Origin: RH-AL1 sp965198715
Lineage (GTDB): Bacteria > Pseudomonadota > Alphaproteobacteria > Rhizobiales > Beijerinckiaceae
Direction: 5' to 3'
Length of the DNA: 64,000 nt
Assembly: GCA_965198715.1 (NCBI GenBank)
Contig: CBDAPV010000002.1
Span: forward strand, 372,001-436,000
Position numbers and translations under genes: made by a program. A model generated the notes under the pieces. That model was not told the origin of the DNA and did no database searches. It was given only the letters and a program-made list of their open reading frames with translations. Shown piece after piece: positions 14,970 through 29,524 of the stretch. Numbering within the stretch: the first letter of the stretch is position 1; each line of letters starts with the position of its first letter.

Positions 14970-17708
14970 ATGGCCAAAGCCGCAGACCTCAGCCGCTACG
15001 AGGCCAAGCGCGACTTCCAGAAGACCGCCGAGCCGCGCGGCGCCGATGGCGTCAAGGCGTCGGAGAAGCTGCGCTTCGTGGTGCAGAAGCACGACGCGAC
15101 GCGGCTGCACTTCGATCTCAGGCTCGAGCTCGACGGTGTCTTCAAGTCCTGGGCGGTGACCAAGGGGCCGTCGCTGAACCCCAAGGACAAGCGCCTCGCC
15201 GTCGAGGTCGAGGACCACCCGCTGGGCTACGGCGACTTCGAGGGGACGATCCCCAAGGGCCAGTACGGCGGCGGCACGGTGCAGCTGTTCGACCGCGGCG
15301 TCTGGGCGCCGGAGCAGGACAAGCCGCCGGAGCAGTCGCTGCAGGACGGCGAGCTGAAGTTCGTGCTCGCCGGAGAGCGCCTGAAGGGCAGCTTCGTGCT
15401 CGTGCGCATCAAGAACGACAAGTTCGGCGGCAAGCGCACCAATTGGCTGCTGATCAAGCACCGCGACGAGGCGGCCAACGAAGGGGACGACGGCGGCGGC
15501 GTGCTCGCCCTCGACGAGTCGGTGGCCTCGGGTCGGACGATGGCGACGATCGCGGCCGGCGAAGGCCGCGCGCCCAAGCCGTTCATGCTCGGCGACGGCA
15601 AGGCGCCGGCGCCCGACGCCATCTGGGACTCCAACAAGGGGCTGGCGAAGGAGGAGCGGCGGGCTTCCGGACGCGACAAGCCGGAGCCCAGGACCGCGGG
15701 GACTTCGCCGAAGGCCAAGTTGGCGGCGGGCACGAAGAAGGCTGCAAAGACCGCGCCCACCGAGGTGCCGGCCGAACCGATCCCCGACTTCGTCGCCCCG
15801 CAACTCTGCGGCTCGGTCGAGAAACCGCCGTCCGGCGCCAGATGGGTCCACGAGATCAAGTTCGACGGCTACCGCGTCCAGCTGCGCGTCGAGCGCAAGC
15901 AGGTCGTTCTGCGCACGCGCAGCGGGCTGGATTGGACCGCGAAGTTCAAGGCCATCGCCAAGGCAGCGGCGGCGTTGCCCGACGGGCTCTACGACGGCGA
16001 GATCGTCGCCGTCGACGGCGATGGCAAACCCGACTTTTCCGCCTTGCAGGTGGCGATCGCGGCGGGGAAGACGGACGCGCTGGTCTTCTTCGTCTTCGAC
16101 CTGCTGCACGCCGACGGGGCCGAACTTCGCAAGATGCCGCTGGGCGAGCGCAAATCACGCCTGTCCGAGATCCTCGACAAGCGGCGGACGGGAAAGACGA
16201 TCATCCGCTTCGTCGGCCATTTCGAGGCGGAGGGTGCCGCACTCTTCGCCTCGGCGCGCGAACTCGGGCTCGAAGGTATCGTCTCCAAGCGCCTCGACGC
16301 CGTCTACCGTTCCGGCCGTTCCGAGAGCTGGATCAAGGCCAAATGCCGGCCGACGCACGAGGTCGTGCTCGGCGGCTGGACCGACACCGGTGGCAAGTTC
16401 CGCTCGCTCCTAGGGGGCGTCTTCCGTGGCGAAAAGCTCGCCTTCGTCGGTCGCATCGGGACCGGATTCTCGGCGAGCACGGTTGAAAAGATCATGCCGA
16501 AGCTGAAGGCGGCAGCGCGGGACAAGAGCCCGTTCGATGCCAAGACGGTGCCGCCTGACACCCGCAAGGCCCATTGGCTCGAGCCGACGCTCGTCGCGGA
16601 GGTCGAGTTCGCCGGTTGGACCGGCGACGGTTCGATGCGCCAAGCCGCCTTCAAGACGCTGCGCGAGGACAAACCGGCGGCGGAGGTCGAAGCCATTGTG
16701 CCGACGATGCCGCCGCAGGCCGTGGTCGGACCCGAGCCGGTGCCGGCAAGCAAGAAACCCGGCAAAGCGAAGAAGGCGGCGCCCGCCGTGCGTTCGGCCG
16801 GCAAGGGCAAGGCCGAGGTGATGGGTGTCGCGATCTCGCATCCCGAGAAGGCACTCTGGCCCGATGCTGGCGACGATGGCGTGGCCGTCACCAAGCGCGA
16901 CCTCGCCCTCTATTTCGAGGCGGTGGGCGCGTGGATGCTGCCGCACATCGCCGACCGTCCCTGCTCGATCATCCGCGCGCCCGACGGCATCGACGGGCAG
17001 ACCTTCTTCCAGCGCCACGCCATGGCCGGCGGCTCCAAGCTCCTCCACACCATGGAGATCGCCGGCGACCGTGCGCCCTACGTCTCGATCGACAGCGTCG
17101 AGGCGCTGGCGGCGGTGGCGCAGAGCGGGGGCCTCGAACTGCATCCGTCGAACTGCGCGCCGGGCGCGCCCGACGTGCCCGGACGACTTGTCTTCGACCT
17201 TGATCCCGCGCCCGACGTCGCCTTCGCCGAGGTCGTCACCGCGGCCAAGACGGTGAAGGAGGTGCTGGAGCTGCTCGGCCTCGTCACCTTCGCCAAGACC
17301 ACGGGCGGCAAGGGACTGCACGTCGTGGTGCCGCTGGTGCCCGACGACGCCGTCAGCTGGGAGCAGGCCAAGGGCTTCGCCCACGACGTCTGCCGCGCGA
17401 TCGAGCGCGACGCACCGACCAAGTACCTGACCAAGCAATCCAAGGCGGCGCGCAAGGGCCGCATCTACCTCGACTACTTGCGCAACGACCGGCTCTCCAC
17501 CGCGGTGGCGCCGCTCTCCCCGCGCGGCCGACCGCACGCCCCGGTGTCGATGCCGCTCACATGGGCGCAGGTGAAGGCGGACCTCGACCCGGCGCGATAC
17601 ACAATCCGGAGCGTGCCCAGGCTGCTGTCGCGCAGCAAGGCTTGGGGCGACTATGAGGTCGGTGCCCGGCCGATCGCGGAGGCAATGAAGTTACTGCGGG
17701 ATCTTTAA
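14970..17708 (+). CDS. ligD: LigD, multifunctional ATP-dependent DNA ligase D (NHEJ)
   Basis: 912 residues in the order phosphoesterase, ligase, polymerase/primase. The 3'-phosphoesterase domain (about 30-180) shows RLHFDLRLELDG and HPLGYGDFEGTIPKGQYGGG. The ligase domain (about 270-590) has the nucleotidyl-Lys297 in HEIKFDGYR (KxDG). The polymerase domain (about 630-905) has the acidic pair in VFDLDPAPD and later GGKGLHVVVPL. LigD seals double-strand breaks with Ku. Two Lys/Ala-rich linkers separate the domains. A GGAGG site lies 10 nt before ATG 14970. No ku gene is in the window. Confidence 0.97.
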   Translation: MAKAADLSRYEAKRDFQKTAEPRGADGVKASEKLRFVVQKHDATRLHFDLRLELDGVFKSWAVTKGPSLNPKDKRLAVEVEDHPLGYGDFEGTIPKGQYGGGTVQLFDRGVWAPEQDKPPEQSLQDGELKFVLAGERLKGSFVLVRIKNDKFGGKRTNWLLIKHRDEAANEGDDGGGVLALDESVASGRTMATIAAGEGRAPKPFMLGDGKAPAPDAIWDSNKGLAKEERRASGRDKPEPRTAGTSPKAKLAAGTKKAAKTAPTEVPAEPIPDFVAPQLCGSVEKPPSGARWVHEIKFDGYRVQLRVERKQVVLRTRSGLDWTAKFKAIAKAAAALPDGLYDGEIVAVDGDGKPDFSALQVAIAAGKTDALVFFVFDLLHADGAELRKMPLGERKSRLSEILDKRRTGKTIIRFVGHFEAEGAALFASARELGLEGIVSKRLDAVYRSGRSESWIKAKCRPTHEVVLGGWTDTGGKFRSLLGGVFRGEKLAFVGRIGTGFSASTVEKIMPKLKAAARDKSPFDAKTVPPDTRKAHWLEPTLVAEVEFAGWTGDGSMRQAAFKTLREDKPAAEVEAIVPTMPPQAVVGPEPVPASKKPGKAKKAAPAVRSAGKGKAEVMGVAISHPEKALWPDAGDDGVAVTKRDLALYFEAVGAWMLPHIADRPCSIIRAPDGIDGQTFFQRHAMAGGSKLLHTMEIAGDRAPYVSIDSVEALAAVAQSGGLELHPSNCAPGAPDVPGRLVFDLDPAPDVAFAEVVTAAKTVKEVLELLGLVTFAKTTGGKGLHVVVPLVPDDAVSWEQAKGFAHDVCRAIERDAPTKYLTKQSKAARKGRIYLDYLRNDRLSTAVAPLSPRGRPHAPVSMPLTWAQVKADLDPARYTIRSVPRLLSRSKAWGDYEVGARPIAEAMKLLRDL

Positions 17709-17718
17709 CCAGATGGCA

Positions 17719-18435
17719 TTAAACCAGAACCTCGCCGAAGAGCTCCGTCATCGACGCCCAGGAGCGCGCGTCGGACTCGGGGCTGTAGCGAATGGCATCG
17801 GGCATGTTGCGCTTGGCGGCGCCCTGGTTGGTGAACGAGTGCACCGTGCCGCCGTAGACGTGCATCTGCCAGTCGCAGCCGGCCGCCTTCATCTCGCCCT
17901 CGAAGGCCTTGCGCGCGTCGCCGTCGATCATCGGGTCGTCGGCGCCGATGCAGACCAGCACCTTGCCCTTGATCGCGTCCTTGGCCGCCGGCATCTGCGT
18001 GCCGAGGCCGGAATGGAAGCCGACCGCGGCCTTGATGGCGGCGCCGGATCGAGCGAGTTCGAGCGCCATCGTGCCGCCGAAGCAGAAGCCGATGGCGGCG
18101 ACCTTGGTGGCATCGACCTTGCCCGTGGCGAGCAGCGCGTCGAGCGCCTTGCGGGAACGCTCGCGGATGCGGGTCGGCTCGGCGTAGAGCGGCCTGATCT
18201 GGCCGATCGCCGTCTCGAGATCGTCGATCAGCTCGGCCTCGCCGTGAAGGTCGCAGGCCAGCGCGAAATGGCCGGCCTCGGCGAGGCGCTGCGCCCGGCC
18301 GATCGCGTGCTCCGACAGACCAAACGCCTCTGGAAACACCAGCACGCCGGCGCGGGCGCTACCGCCGTCGGGTGCGAAAAGCTCGCCCTTCATGGTGAGC
18401 CCGTCGGCCTGGTAGGTGAGCGTCTCGCGGTGCAT
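17719..18435 (-). CDS. Dienelactone hydrolase family protein
   Basis: 238 residues from the second ATG (18435). The ribosome site GAAGGAG touches the first ATG (18441) but is correctly spaced for the second. The alpha/beta-hydrolase triad of this family is visible: nucleophile Cys118 in GFCFGG, Asp166 or Asp167 in CIGADDPMI, and His199 in YGGTVHSF. It would hydrolyse a lactone or ester in the cytoplasm. The true substrate is unknown and no aromatic-degradation genes are nearby. It converges with ligD, 10 bp apart. Confidence 0.92.
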   Translation of the reverse strand: MHRETLTYQADGLTMKGELFAPDGGSARAGVLVFPEAFGLSEHAIGRAQRLAEAGHFALACDLHGEAELIDDLETAIGQIRPLYAEPTRIRERSRKALDALLATGKVDATKVAAIGFCFGGTMALELARSGAAIKAAVGFHSGLGTQMPAAKDAIKGKVLVCIGADDPMIDGDARKAFEGEMKAAGCDWQMHVYGGTVHSFTNQGAAKRNMPDAIRYSPESDARSWASMTELFGEVLV

Positions 18436-18701
18436 CGGCATCTCCTTCGCCGCGCGAAATAGACGGGCGGGGTCGGCCGGGCAAGCGGCGACGATCGAGT
18501 CCGCGAAATCAGCGCCGAAGATACAGGGACGGAGGGCAGGGCAGCGGCGCCAACCTCAGCCCCGGCGACAAGGGACCATTGGCCGAGACGCAAATGCCGT
18601 CGCCGGAACGGACGAAGAACGGCCGCGCCAACGGTGGCAACGAGGCCGGAGCGAACGACCGGACGAAGGAGCTTTTCCGGCACTTACGGTGCGGCGCCTT
18701 C

Positions 18702-19997
18702 CTAACGGGCGTAGGCCGGCGGCTCGGAACCGAGGACCGAGGCGATGTCGGGCTCGGCCGGCGGAGGTTCGGCACCGGGCTTGTCGATGAAGTTGACCGG
18801 GATGCCCGGACGCACCAGTGACGCCAGCTCCTGGGCGTTCCAGTTCGTCAGGCGCACGCAACCGTGGGAATGGGTCTTGTCGATCTTGGATGGATCGGGT
18901 GTGCCGTGGATGCCGTAGGTCGGCTTGGTCAAGGCGATGAAGGCGGCGCCGACCGGATTGTTGGGGCCGGGCGGCAGGATCAGCTTCTGGGTGTTCTTGC
19001 CCTGCTGGAAGTTCTTCTTGGGATCGTAGGTGTAGGTCGGGTGCGGGGCGATCCCGCGCACCGCCCAGGAGCCCGACGGCGAGGGAAGCTCGTCGCTGCC
19101 GATGGTGGCGGGGTAGGCGACGATGAGGTTGCCGTCGGCGTCGTAGGCCTGCACCTGTCCCCGCGCCTTGTCGACATCGATGCGGGCGATCTGCGAGGCG
19201 ATGGGCAGGGCGCCGGCGACCTCGGCGACCACGATGCGGCTGCCGGCGACACCCATGTCGACGCCGGGGTTCAGCGCCTTGAGGAAGCGCTTGTCCATGT
19301 GGAAGCGCTCGCCGAACATCTCCTCGGGCGAGCGATATCCCAGGTCGGGCATCTTGGCCTGCTCGGCGTAGTCCGGCGAGAGGTCGGGATAGAACGGCCC
19401 GACGACATCCTGCGGCGTGATCGTGTAGGTGCCGAGCACGGGGGCGGCACCGTCGGCGCCGAGCTCGTCCCAGACCCGGCGCGTGAGCTTGCCGTCGACC
19501 GGCAGGCCGCGCACCGTCTCGAAGGTCGAGACCGCCTTGGCGAGGTTGGAGCCCCAGCGCCCGTCGATCACGCCCGGCGGCGCGTGGTTGCGGTCGAGCA
19601 GGATCTCGGCCTTGAGCACCACGGGATCAATCGCTTTCGAGACTTCGCTGACGCGGGCGAAGCGCGCGGCGTTGATGGCCTCGGGCGAGAGCGGCGCGCG
19701 GGCCGAGGTCAACGCCTTCTCCGGCGCCGAGCGCCCGGCGTCGACCGGCACGTCGAGGGCACGGGGCAATGCCGCGGCGGGCCGGGTCGGCCGGGCAACG
19801 GGCGGGTTGGCGGGCACGTCGCGCTTCAGCAGGTCGGAGATGGCCGAGGGCGAGAACACGCGCGCCGGCGTCTCAGGCCCGGACCTGGCCAACGGATCGG
19901 CCAAAGCCGCGTCGATGGCGTCGTCCTGCGCCAGCGCCGGTGCCGCCCCGGCGGCGCTCAGCGCGACGAGCAGGGTGAGACGGAGGGGAAGCGACAA
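18702..19997 (-). CDS. L,D-transpeptidase (YkuD) with N-terminal peptidoglycan-binding region
   Basis: Start reassigned to TTG 19997, with GGAG 7 nt upstream, which places a signal peptide (LSLPLRLTLLVALSAAGAA, cleavage after ALA) at the N-terminus and gives 431 residues. The longer frame to 20168 has no such signal. A peptidoglycan-binding-like helical region lies near residues 130-190 (DGRWGSNLAKAVSTF). The YkuD domain (about 270-400) ends with HGTPDPSKIDKTHSHGCVRL, with catalytic His and Cys. It makes 3-3 crosslinks or anchors proteins to the wall in the periplasm. This is the first of three YkuD genes in the window. Confidence 0.93.
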   Translation of the reverse strand: MSLPLRLTLLVALSAAGAAPALAQDDAIDAALADPLARSGPETPARVFSPSAISDLLKRDVPANPPVARPTRPAAALPRALDVPVDAGRSAPEKALTSARAPLSPEAINAARFARVSEVSKAIDPVVLKAEILLDRNHAPPGVIDGRWGSNLAKAVSTFETVRGLPVDGKLTRRVWDELGADGAAPVLGTYTITPQDVVGPFYPDLSPDYAEQAKMPDLGYRSPEEMFGERFHMDKRFLKALNPGVDMGVAGSRIVVAEVAGALPIASQIARIDVDKARGQVQAYDADGNLIVAYPATIGSDELPSPSGSWAVRGIAPHPTYTYDPKKNFQQGKNTQKLILPPGPNNPVGAAFIALTKPTYGIHGTPDPSKIDKTHSHGCVRLTNWNAQELASLVRPGIPVNFIDKPGAEPPPAEPDIASVLGSEPPAYAR

Positions 19998-20168
19998 GGC
20001 AGGACTCCACGCGTCGTGCCGCAGCGCCGCGAGACACGACGGCCACACTCTAGCTAAAGGCGCCGGTGGTAAACGAAGCCTTACCGCCGTGACACGGAAA
20101 AGCTCGTCGAAGTCTGGGGTATTTCCATGGCTTCGAAAACGGCGACCTTGAAGATGCAGGCCCTGCAC

Positions 20169-20750
20169 CTACTCGCCGGCGACATCCTCCGGGGCCGGGA
20201 CGGCGAAGGCGTTGAGAATGACCGAGACGTAGGCGTAGACGCCGGCGAGATGCACGAGCTGGGCGCGTCCGGTCTCGCCGAAGGCCTTGCCGACGGCGGC
20301 GTAGAGGAAGCCTGGCAGGGGGCCGCCTCCGGCCAGCGCCGATACGCAGGCGAAGGCGAGCGCCTCTTCGTCCGATAGCCCTTCGGCGCAGGTTGAGGCG
20401 CAGAGCGCCGCGACCTGTCGATCGTCAAGGCCGACGGAGCGTGCGACCGCGCAATGGGCGTAGAGCTCGTAGGCGGCGCCGAAATGGCTGCCCATCGTCA
20501 GGATGACGATCTCGCGGGCGCGGGGCGGCAGCGCGTCGAGCTCGCTCACCGCCTTGGTCAGCATGGCCGCCGCCTTGCCGATCTCGGGATGGCGCAGCCA
20601 CACCGACCAGGGCCCGATCAGCGCACCGTGCGCGTCGTGCGTCTTGAAGAGCTTGTCGAAGCCGCGCCTCTGGATCATCGCGCCCGACGTGTCGGCAAAG
20701 GCGCGTTGAGGCTCGTCGAGGTCCGCGGGCGGGATCGGGGGCAGTCGCAT
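20169..20750 (-). CDS. Carboxymuconolactone decarboxylase (AhpD-like) family protein
   Basis: 193 residues from ATG 20750, which has a GGGAG site about 7 nt upstream; the longer frame to 20780 lacks one. The fold is the AhpD/CMD helical bundle: PPRAREIVILTMGSHFGAAYELYAH resembles the usual RERE.V.L.....EW..H segment of the family. The cysteine pair of true AhpD peroxidases (CxxC) is absent, so a reductase role is unlikely. Function is otherwise unknown. Confidence 0.85.
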   Translation of the reverse strand: MRLPPIPPADLDEPQRAFADTSGAMIQRRGFDKLFKTHDAHGALIGPWSVWLRHPEIGKAAAMLTKAVSELDALPPRAREIVILTMGSHFGAAYELYAHCAVARSVGLDDRQVAALCASTCAEGLSDEEALAFACVSALAGGGPLPGFLYAAVGKAFGETGRAQLVHLAGVYAYVSVILNAFAVPAPEDVAGE

Positions 20751-20888
20751 GGTCGGTCTCCCAAAGCATTGTCGCGCCACCTTCTAAGTCCGTGGCGCTC
20801 GCAAGTGTCCCTCGAGTTTCCGGTCGCGCATTAGCATCCTCTCCCGCTTCGCGTTAGGGTCGGGCTCCAAGGGAGTGCACCCGCCTCG

Positions 20889-21581
20889 ATGTCGCCCGTC
20901 ACGGTCCTGGTGCTCCAGGGCCTGCAGATCGTCTGGATCAACATCCTGCTCTCCGGCGACAACGCCGTGGTCATCGCCCTGGCGTGTCGCGGGCTGGATG
21001 CGCGGCGACGACGCTGGGCGATCTTCGGCGGCTCGGCAGTGGCGGTGGTGATGCGCATCGCGCTCACGTTCTTCGTCGTGAAACTTCTGGGGCTGCCCTA
21101 CCTCAAGCTCGCCAGCGGCCTGCTGCTGCTCTGGATCGCCTTCGACCTGCTGCGCTCGCACGAGAAGAACGAAGTCGCGGCGGCAGGCTCGATCTGGGGC
21201 GCGGTGCGCACCATCGCCCTCGCCGACGCGGTCATGTCGCTCGACAACGTGGTGGCGGTGGCGGCGGCCGCGCGCAACTCCCTACCGTTGATCGTCTTTG
21301 GCATCGCCGTCTCGGTCCCGCTGATCGTGTGGGGCTCCACGCTGATTCTCAAGCTGCTCAAGCGGTTCCCGTTGCTGGTGGTCGCCGGAGCGGCGTTGCT
21401 CGGCTGGGTTGCCGGCGAGATGATCGCGTCGGATCCGGCCTGGGAGGCGCTCCCGGGCGACCTGCCGCAGCATCTCGAGCTGATGGGCTCGGCCGCGGGC
21501 GCCGTGCTGATCCTTGTCGTTGCCGGTAGTCTGCGATTGTGGCGCCGGCGCAAGCAACCACCCGAGGTGACGGCGACCTGA
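20889..21581 (+). CDS. TerC family integral membrane protein (YjbE-like)
   Basis: 230 residues with about seven membrane helices. The two acidic TerC signatures are present: LLSGDNAVVIALA in helix 1 and ADAVMSLDNVVAVAA in the middle. Relatives of this short YjbE/YceF type export manganese or help metallate exported proteins. A yybP-ykoY manganese riboswitch was looked for in the 108 bp before the gene and not seen. Confidence 0.9.
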   Translation: MSPVTVLVLQGLQIVWINILLSGDNAVVIALACRGLDARRRRWAIFGGSAVAVVMRIALTFFVVKLLGLPYLKLASGLLLLWIAFDLLRSHEKNEVAAAGSIWGAVRTIALADAVMSLDNVVAVAAAARNSLPLIVFGIAVSVPLIVWGSTLILKLLKRFPLLVVAGAALLGWVAGEMIASDPAWEALPGDLPQHLELMGSAAGAVLILVVAGSLRLWRRRKQPPEVTAT

Positions 21582-21706
21582 GTGCAGGTGATTCGAGGTG
21601 ACGGAGCGTGCTGCGGGCCGATCGAGTGTCACTTCCCGCACGATCGGGGCTTCGCTTGAGCTAAGCTGTCGGGCTATGCTGGGCTTAACGATGCGTCGGA
21701 GGGGTT

Positions 21707-24034
<2,328 letters not shown>

Positions 24035-24145
24035 GGTTTCGAGCGCGACGCGGCGGCTCGGAGCGTTTTTCGCTGGCCCGCATTTACCCCCTGCTGCTTC
24101 GGATCGCGGCGCGACGCCGCAGCTGACAACGGCTTCGGCCAGAGG

Positions 24146-26158
24146 ATGATTTTGGTAGAACGCGCGCCAGTCATGGCTGAGTTTCATGCGGTCGATCGAG
24201 ACCTGCAGACGGCTGTCCGCCTGCTTCCGGGTCCGGCTTGGCTGATGCGCGCCGATGGCATCGTCGAGTGGGCCAACGAGCCGCTGCTGGCGCTGTTGGG
24301 TCAGACCTCGGGTCCGCTGGTCGGACATGAATTCGCCAGCCTGCTGCATCCGGACTGTCGCGAGGATTTCGAGTTCGCCTGGCACAGCGCCGTTGAGGGT
24401 CACGTCTGCATCGGCCATAGGGGCTCAGGCTTCAAGGGTCGAATCGCCGTCGACAATGGCGGATGGCGTTGGCTGCTGATCCACGTTGCGCCGGCGCATC
24501 CGACGATGGCACAAAGCGCAGCGTGGATCGGCACCGCTGCCGACGTCCACGCCGAGATCTCCGCCGTCGAGGCGCTGACCCGCGACAACGAGGAGCTCGA
24601 GCAGGACCTCTTCACCCGGCTGCACGAGCTCAACCGGAACCGGTCCCACCTGCAGACGATCTTCGACGCCTGCCCGGACTATCTCTACCTGATCCGGCTC
24701 TCCAAGGATGGCGTGCTCGCCTACGAGGACGTCAATCCTGCCGCCCAGGCCTTGTTCGACATCGACCGCACGCTCGTCGTCGGTCGTCCAGTGGTCGACG
24801 TCGTGGCCGTCGAGAACGCTGCCAGCATTGAGGTGCACGTGCGTCGGGCGCTGCGCGGCAAGCGCATCCAGTATCAGGTAGAGCGCCGTACCGAAACGCC
24901 GATGACCGTGCAGATCGTCGGCGCGCGCATCGCGTACTCGAACGAGGAGGAGGGCCTCGTCCTGTTCTGCGGGCGAGACATCACCGAGCAGCGCGTCGCC
25001 GAGGACGCCCTGCGCCAGTCGCAGAAGATGGAGGCGGTCGGGCAGCTCACCGGCGGCCTGGCGCATGATTTCAACAACCTCTTGACCGGGATCATGGGGA
25101 GCCTCGACCTTCTCCAGGTGCGCGTGGCTCAGGGCCGCTACGAGCGGGTCGATCGCTACGTCGAGGCGGCGCAAACTGCCGCGCAGCGCGCCGCCGCGCT
25201 GACGCATCGCCTGCTCGCCTTCTCGCGGCGGCAGACGCTCGATCCCAAGCCCGCCGACATGAACCTCCTCGTGGCCGGGATGTACGACCTGCTGGCCCGT
25301 ACCGTCGGCCCGGAGATCCACCTGCAGACGACGCAGGCCGAAGGCCTGTGGACAGTTCTCGTCGACGTCAGCCAGCTTGAGAACGCCTTGTTGAATCTCT
25401 GCATCAATGCGCGCGACGCGATGCCCGACGGCGGGCGCATCGATGTCGAGATGCGCAACACCCGGTTGAGCGCGCAGACCGCCGGCGAGCGCGACCTGCC
25501 GCCCGGCGATTACGTCGCGCTCAGCGTCAGCGACAATGGCACCGGTATGCCGCCGGAGGTCGCGGCGCGCATCTTCGACCCGTTCTTCACCACCAAACCG
25601 CTCGGTTCCGGCACCGGGCTGGGCCTTTCCATGATCTACGGCTTCGCCCGGCAGTCGGGTGGCAACGTGCGGGTGCATACGCGGCCCGGCATCGGCACCA
25701 CCATGCGCATCCTGCTCCCGCGCCATTTCGGCGAGGCGGAGAAGGAGACCGAGCGCAGCACTCTATCCGAAGCGCCGCGCTCCGCGGAGGGAGAGAGCAT
25801 CCTGCTCATCGACGACGAGCACGCGGTCCGCTCACTCGCCGCCGAGGTGCTCGAGGAACTGGGCTACAGCATCACCATGGCCGCCGACGGCAACGAGGGA
25901 TTGGAGCGTTTGCGGTCCAAGACGCGTTTTGACGTCCTGATCACCGACGTCGGCCTGCCGGGCGGCCTCAACGGTCGCCAAGTCGCCGACGCCGCCCGTG
26001 TGCTGCGCCCGGGCATCAAGGTGCTGTTCATCACCGGTTATGCCGAGAACGCCGTCCTCAACCATGGCCATCTCGCGCCGGGCATGCAGGTGTTGACCAA
26101 GCCCTTCGCCATGGAGGCCCTGGCCTCACGCGTGAAGCAGCTGATCGAGCAGCCGTGA
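24146..26158 (+). CDS. PAS-containing hybrid histidine kinase with C-terminal receiver
   Basis: 670 residues and no membrane helix, so cytoplasmic. Two PAS domains (about 25-140 and 165-285) are joined by a coiled coil. The HisKA box is KMEAVGQLTGGLAHDFNNLL, with His307. HATPase_c shows NLCINARDAMPDGG, DNGTGM and GTGLGLSM. The receiver at the C-terminus has Asp601 in VLITDVGLPGG. This class differs from the two flanking kinases. The start is uncertain: ATG 24146 has AGAGG almost adjacent, and ATG 24173 is an alternative. The stop overlaps the upstream start option of the next gene. Confidence 0.92.
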   Translation: MILVERAPVMAEFHAVDRDLQTAVRLLPGPAWLMRADGIVEWANEPLLALLGQTSGPLVGHEFASLLHPDCREDFEFAWHSAVEGHVCIGHRGSGFKGRIAVDNGGWRWLLIHVAPAHPTMAQSAAWIGTAADVHAEISAVEALTRDNEELEQDLFTRLHELNRNRSHLQTIFDACPDYLYLIRLSKDGVLAYEDVNPAAQALFDIDRTLVVGRPVVDVVAVENAASIEVHVRRALRGKRIQYQVERRTETPMTVQIVGARIAYSNEEEGLVLFCGRDITEQRVAEDALRQSQKMEAVGQLTGGLAHDFNNLLTGIMGSLDLLQVRVAQGRYERVDRYVEAAQTAAQRAAALTHRLLAFSRRQTLDPKPADMNLLVAGMYDLLARTVGPEIHLQTTQAEGLWTVLVDVSQLENALLNLCINARDAMPDGGRIDVEMRNTRLSAQTAGERDLPPGDYVALSVSDNGTGMPPEVAARIFDPFFTTKPLGSGTGLGLSMIYGFARQSGGNVRVHTRPGIGTTMRILLPRHFGEAEKETERSTLSEAPRSAEGESILLIDDEHAVRSLAAEVLEELGYSITMAADGNEGLERLRSKTRFDVLITDVGLPGGLNGRQVADAARVLRPGIKVLFITGYAENAVLNHGHLAPGMQVLTKPFAMEALASRVKQLIEQP

Positions 26159-26178
26159 TCAACGGCAGGAGAAACGAT

Positions 26179-28881
<2,703 letters not shown>

Positions 28882-28901
28882 CGCATCGGACGATGATTCG
28901 G

Positions 28902-28984
28902 AGTCGCTTCGCGACGCTTATGTGCCTGTCCTCGCTACGGTTTGCTTTGTTGGAGCAAGTCCACAACAGCGGACGTAGCTCTAG
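28902..28984. repeat. Dispersed intergenic repeat A, copy 2
   Basis: Matches 970-1051 at about 86% over 83 bp, same orientation, with one extra base. Like copy 1 it follows a plus-strand gene end closely (21 bp after the kinase stop) and faces a minus-strand gene. The internal stem is less perfect here (GTCCAC against GCGGAC). Confidence 0.8.
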
Positions 28985-29053
28985 CTGCCGTGACGGCCCC
29001 GCGGCAGAGGGCAGGCAAACGGGCAGGTCACCTCTTGAGATGCGCGGGACAGC

Positions 29054-29431
29054 TCAGATTTCGGCTTCCTCGCGCTTCAACAGCACCTCGTCGACCTGAT
29101 TGAGCAGTCGGCTGAAGTCGACCGGCTTGGCATGGTAGTCGTCGCATCCGGCGGCGATCGCCTTTTCCTTGTCTCCGCTCATGGCGTGAGCCGTCAGCGC
29201 GATGATCGGCGTCGCGTCGGATCTCTCCCGCATCGTGCGCGCGACCGTCCATCCGTCCATGATCGGCAAATCCATATCGAGCAGCACCAAGTCGGGATTT
29301 TGTGCGGCGACTTGGTCAAGCGCCTGCTTGCCGTCGTGCGCGAGGACGACCTCGAAGCCGCGCTTGCGCAGCCGGCGCGACAGGAAATCCCATAGTTCTT
29401 CGTGGTCCTCGACGAGGAGGAGCTTGGTCAT
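29054..29431 (-). CDS. Single-domain response regulator (CheY-like)
   Basis: 125 residues and one receiver domain only, with no output domain. Acidic residues EDH are at 8-10, phosphoacceptor Asp52 is in LVLLDMDLPIMDGW, Thr is in IIALTAHAM and Lys in YHAKPVDF. It converges with the hybrid kinase at 26179 and likely acts as a phosphate shuttle or sink in that relay, or on a protein target elsewhere. Confidence 0.93.
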   Translation of the reverse strand: MTKLLLVEDHEELWDFLSRRLRKRGFEVVLAHDGKQALDQVAAQNPDLVLLDMDLPIMDGWTVARTMRERSDATPIIALTAHAMSGDKEKAIAAGCDDYHAKPVDFSRLLNQVDEVLLKREEAEI

Positions 29432-29524
29432 CGGTGATCCTGATCAGACGAACGTTTCGTGCTAATGCCACGTTCGAGGCGTCGAAAACCACCTTAGAAA
29501 GATGTTTTGGCGAGGGAAAGCGAA

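Noticed and set aside
14817..16109. 430-residue minus-strand frame across the ligD 5' half
   Set aside because: Antisense to strong LigD domains with no recognisable protein features. Its last codons run through repeat C.
20790..20888. Possible yybP-ykoY manganese riboswitch before terC
   Set aside because: The conserved riboswitch core was not found in the leader.
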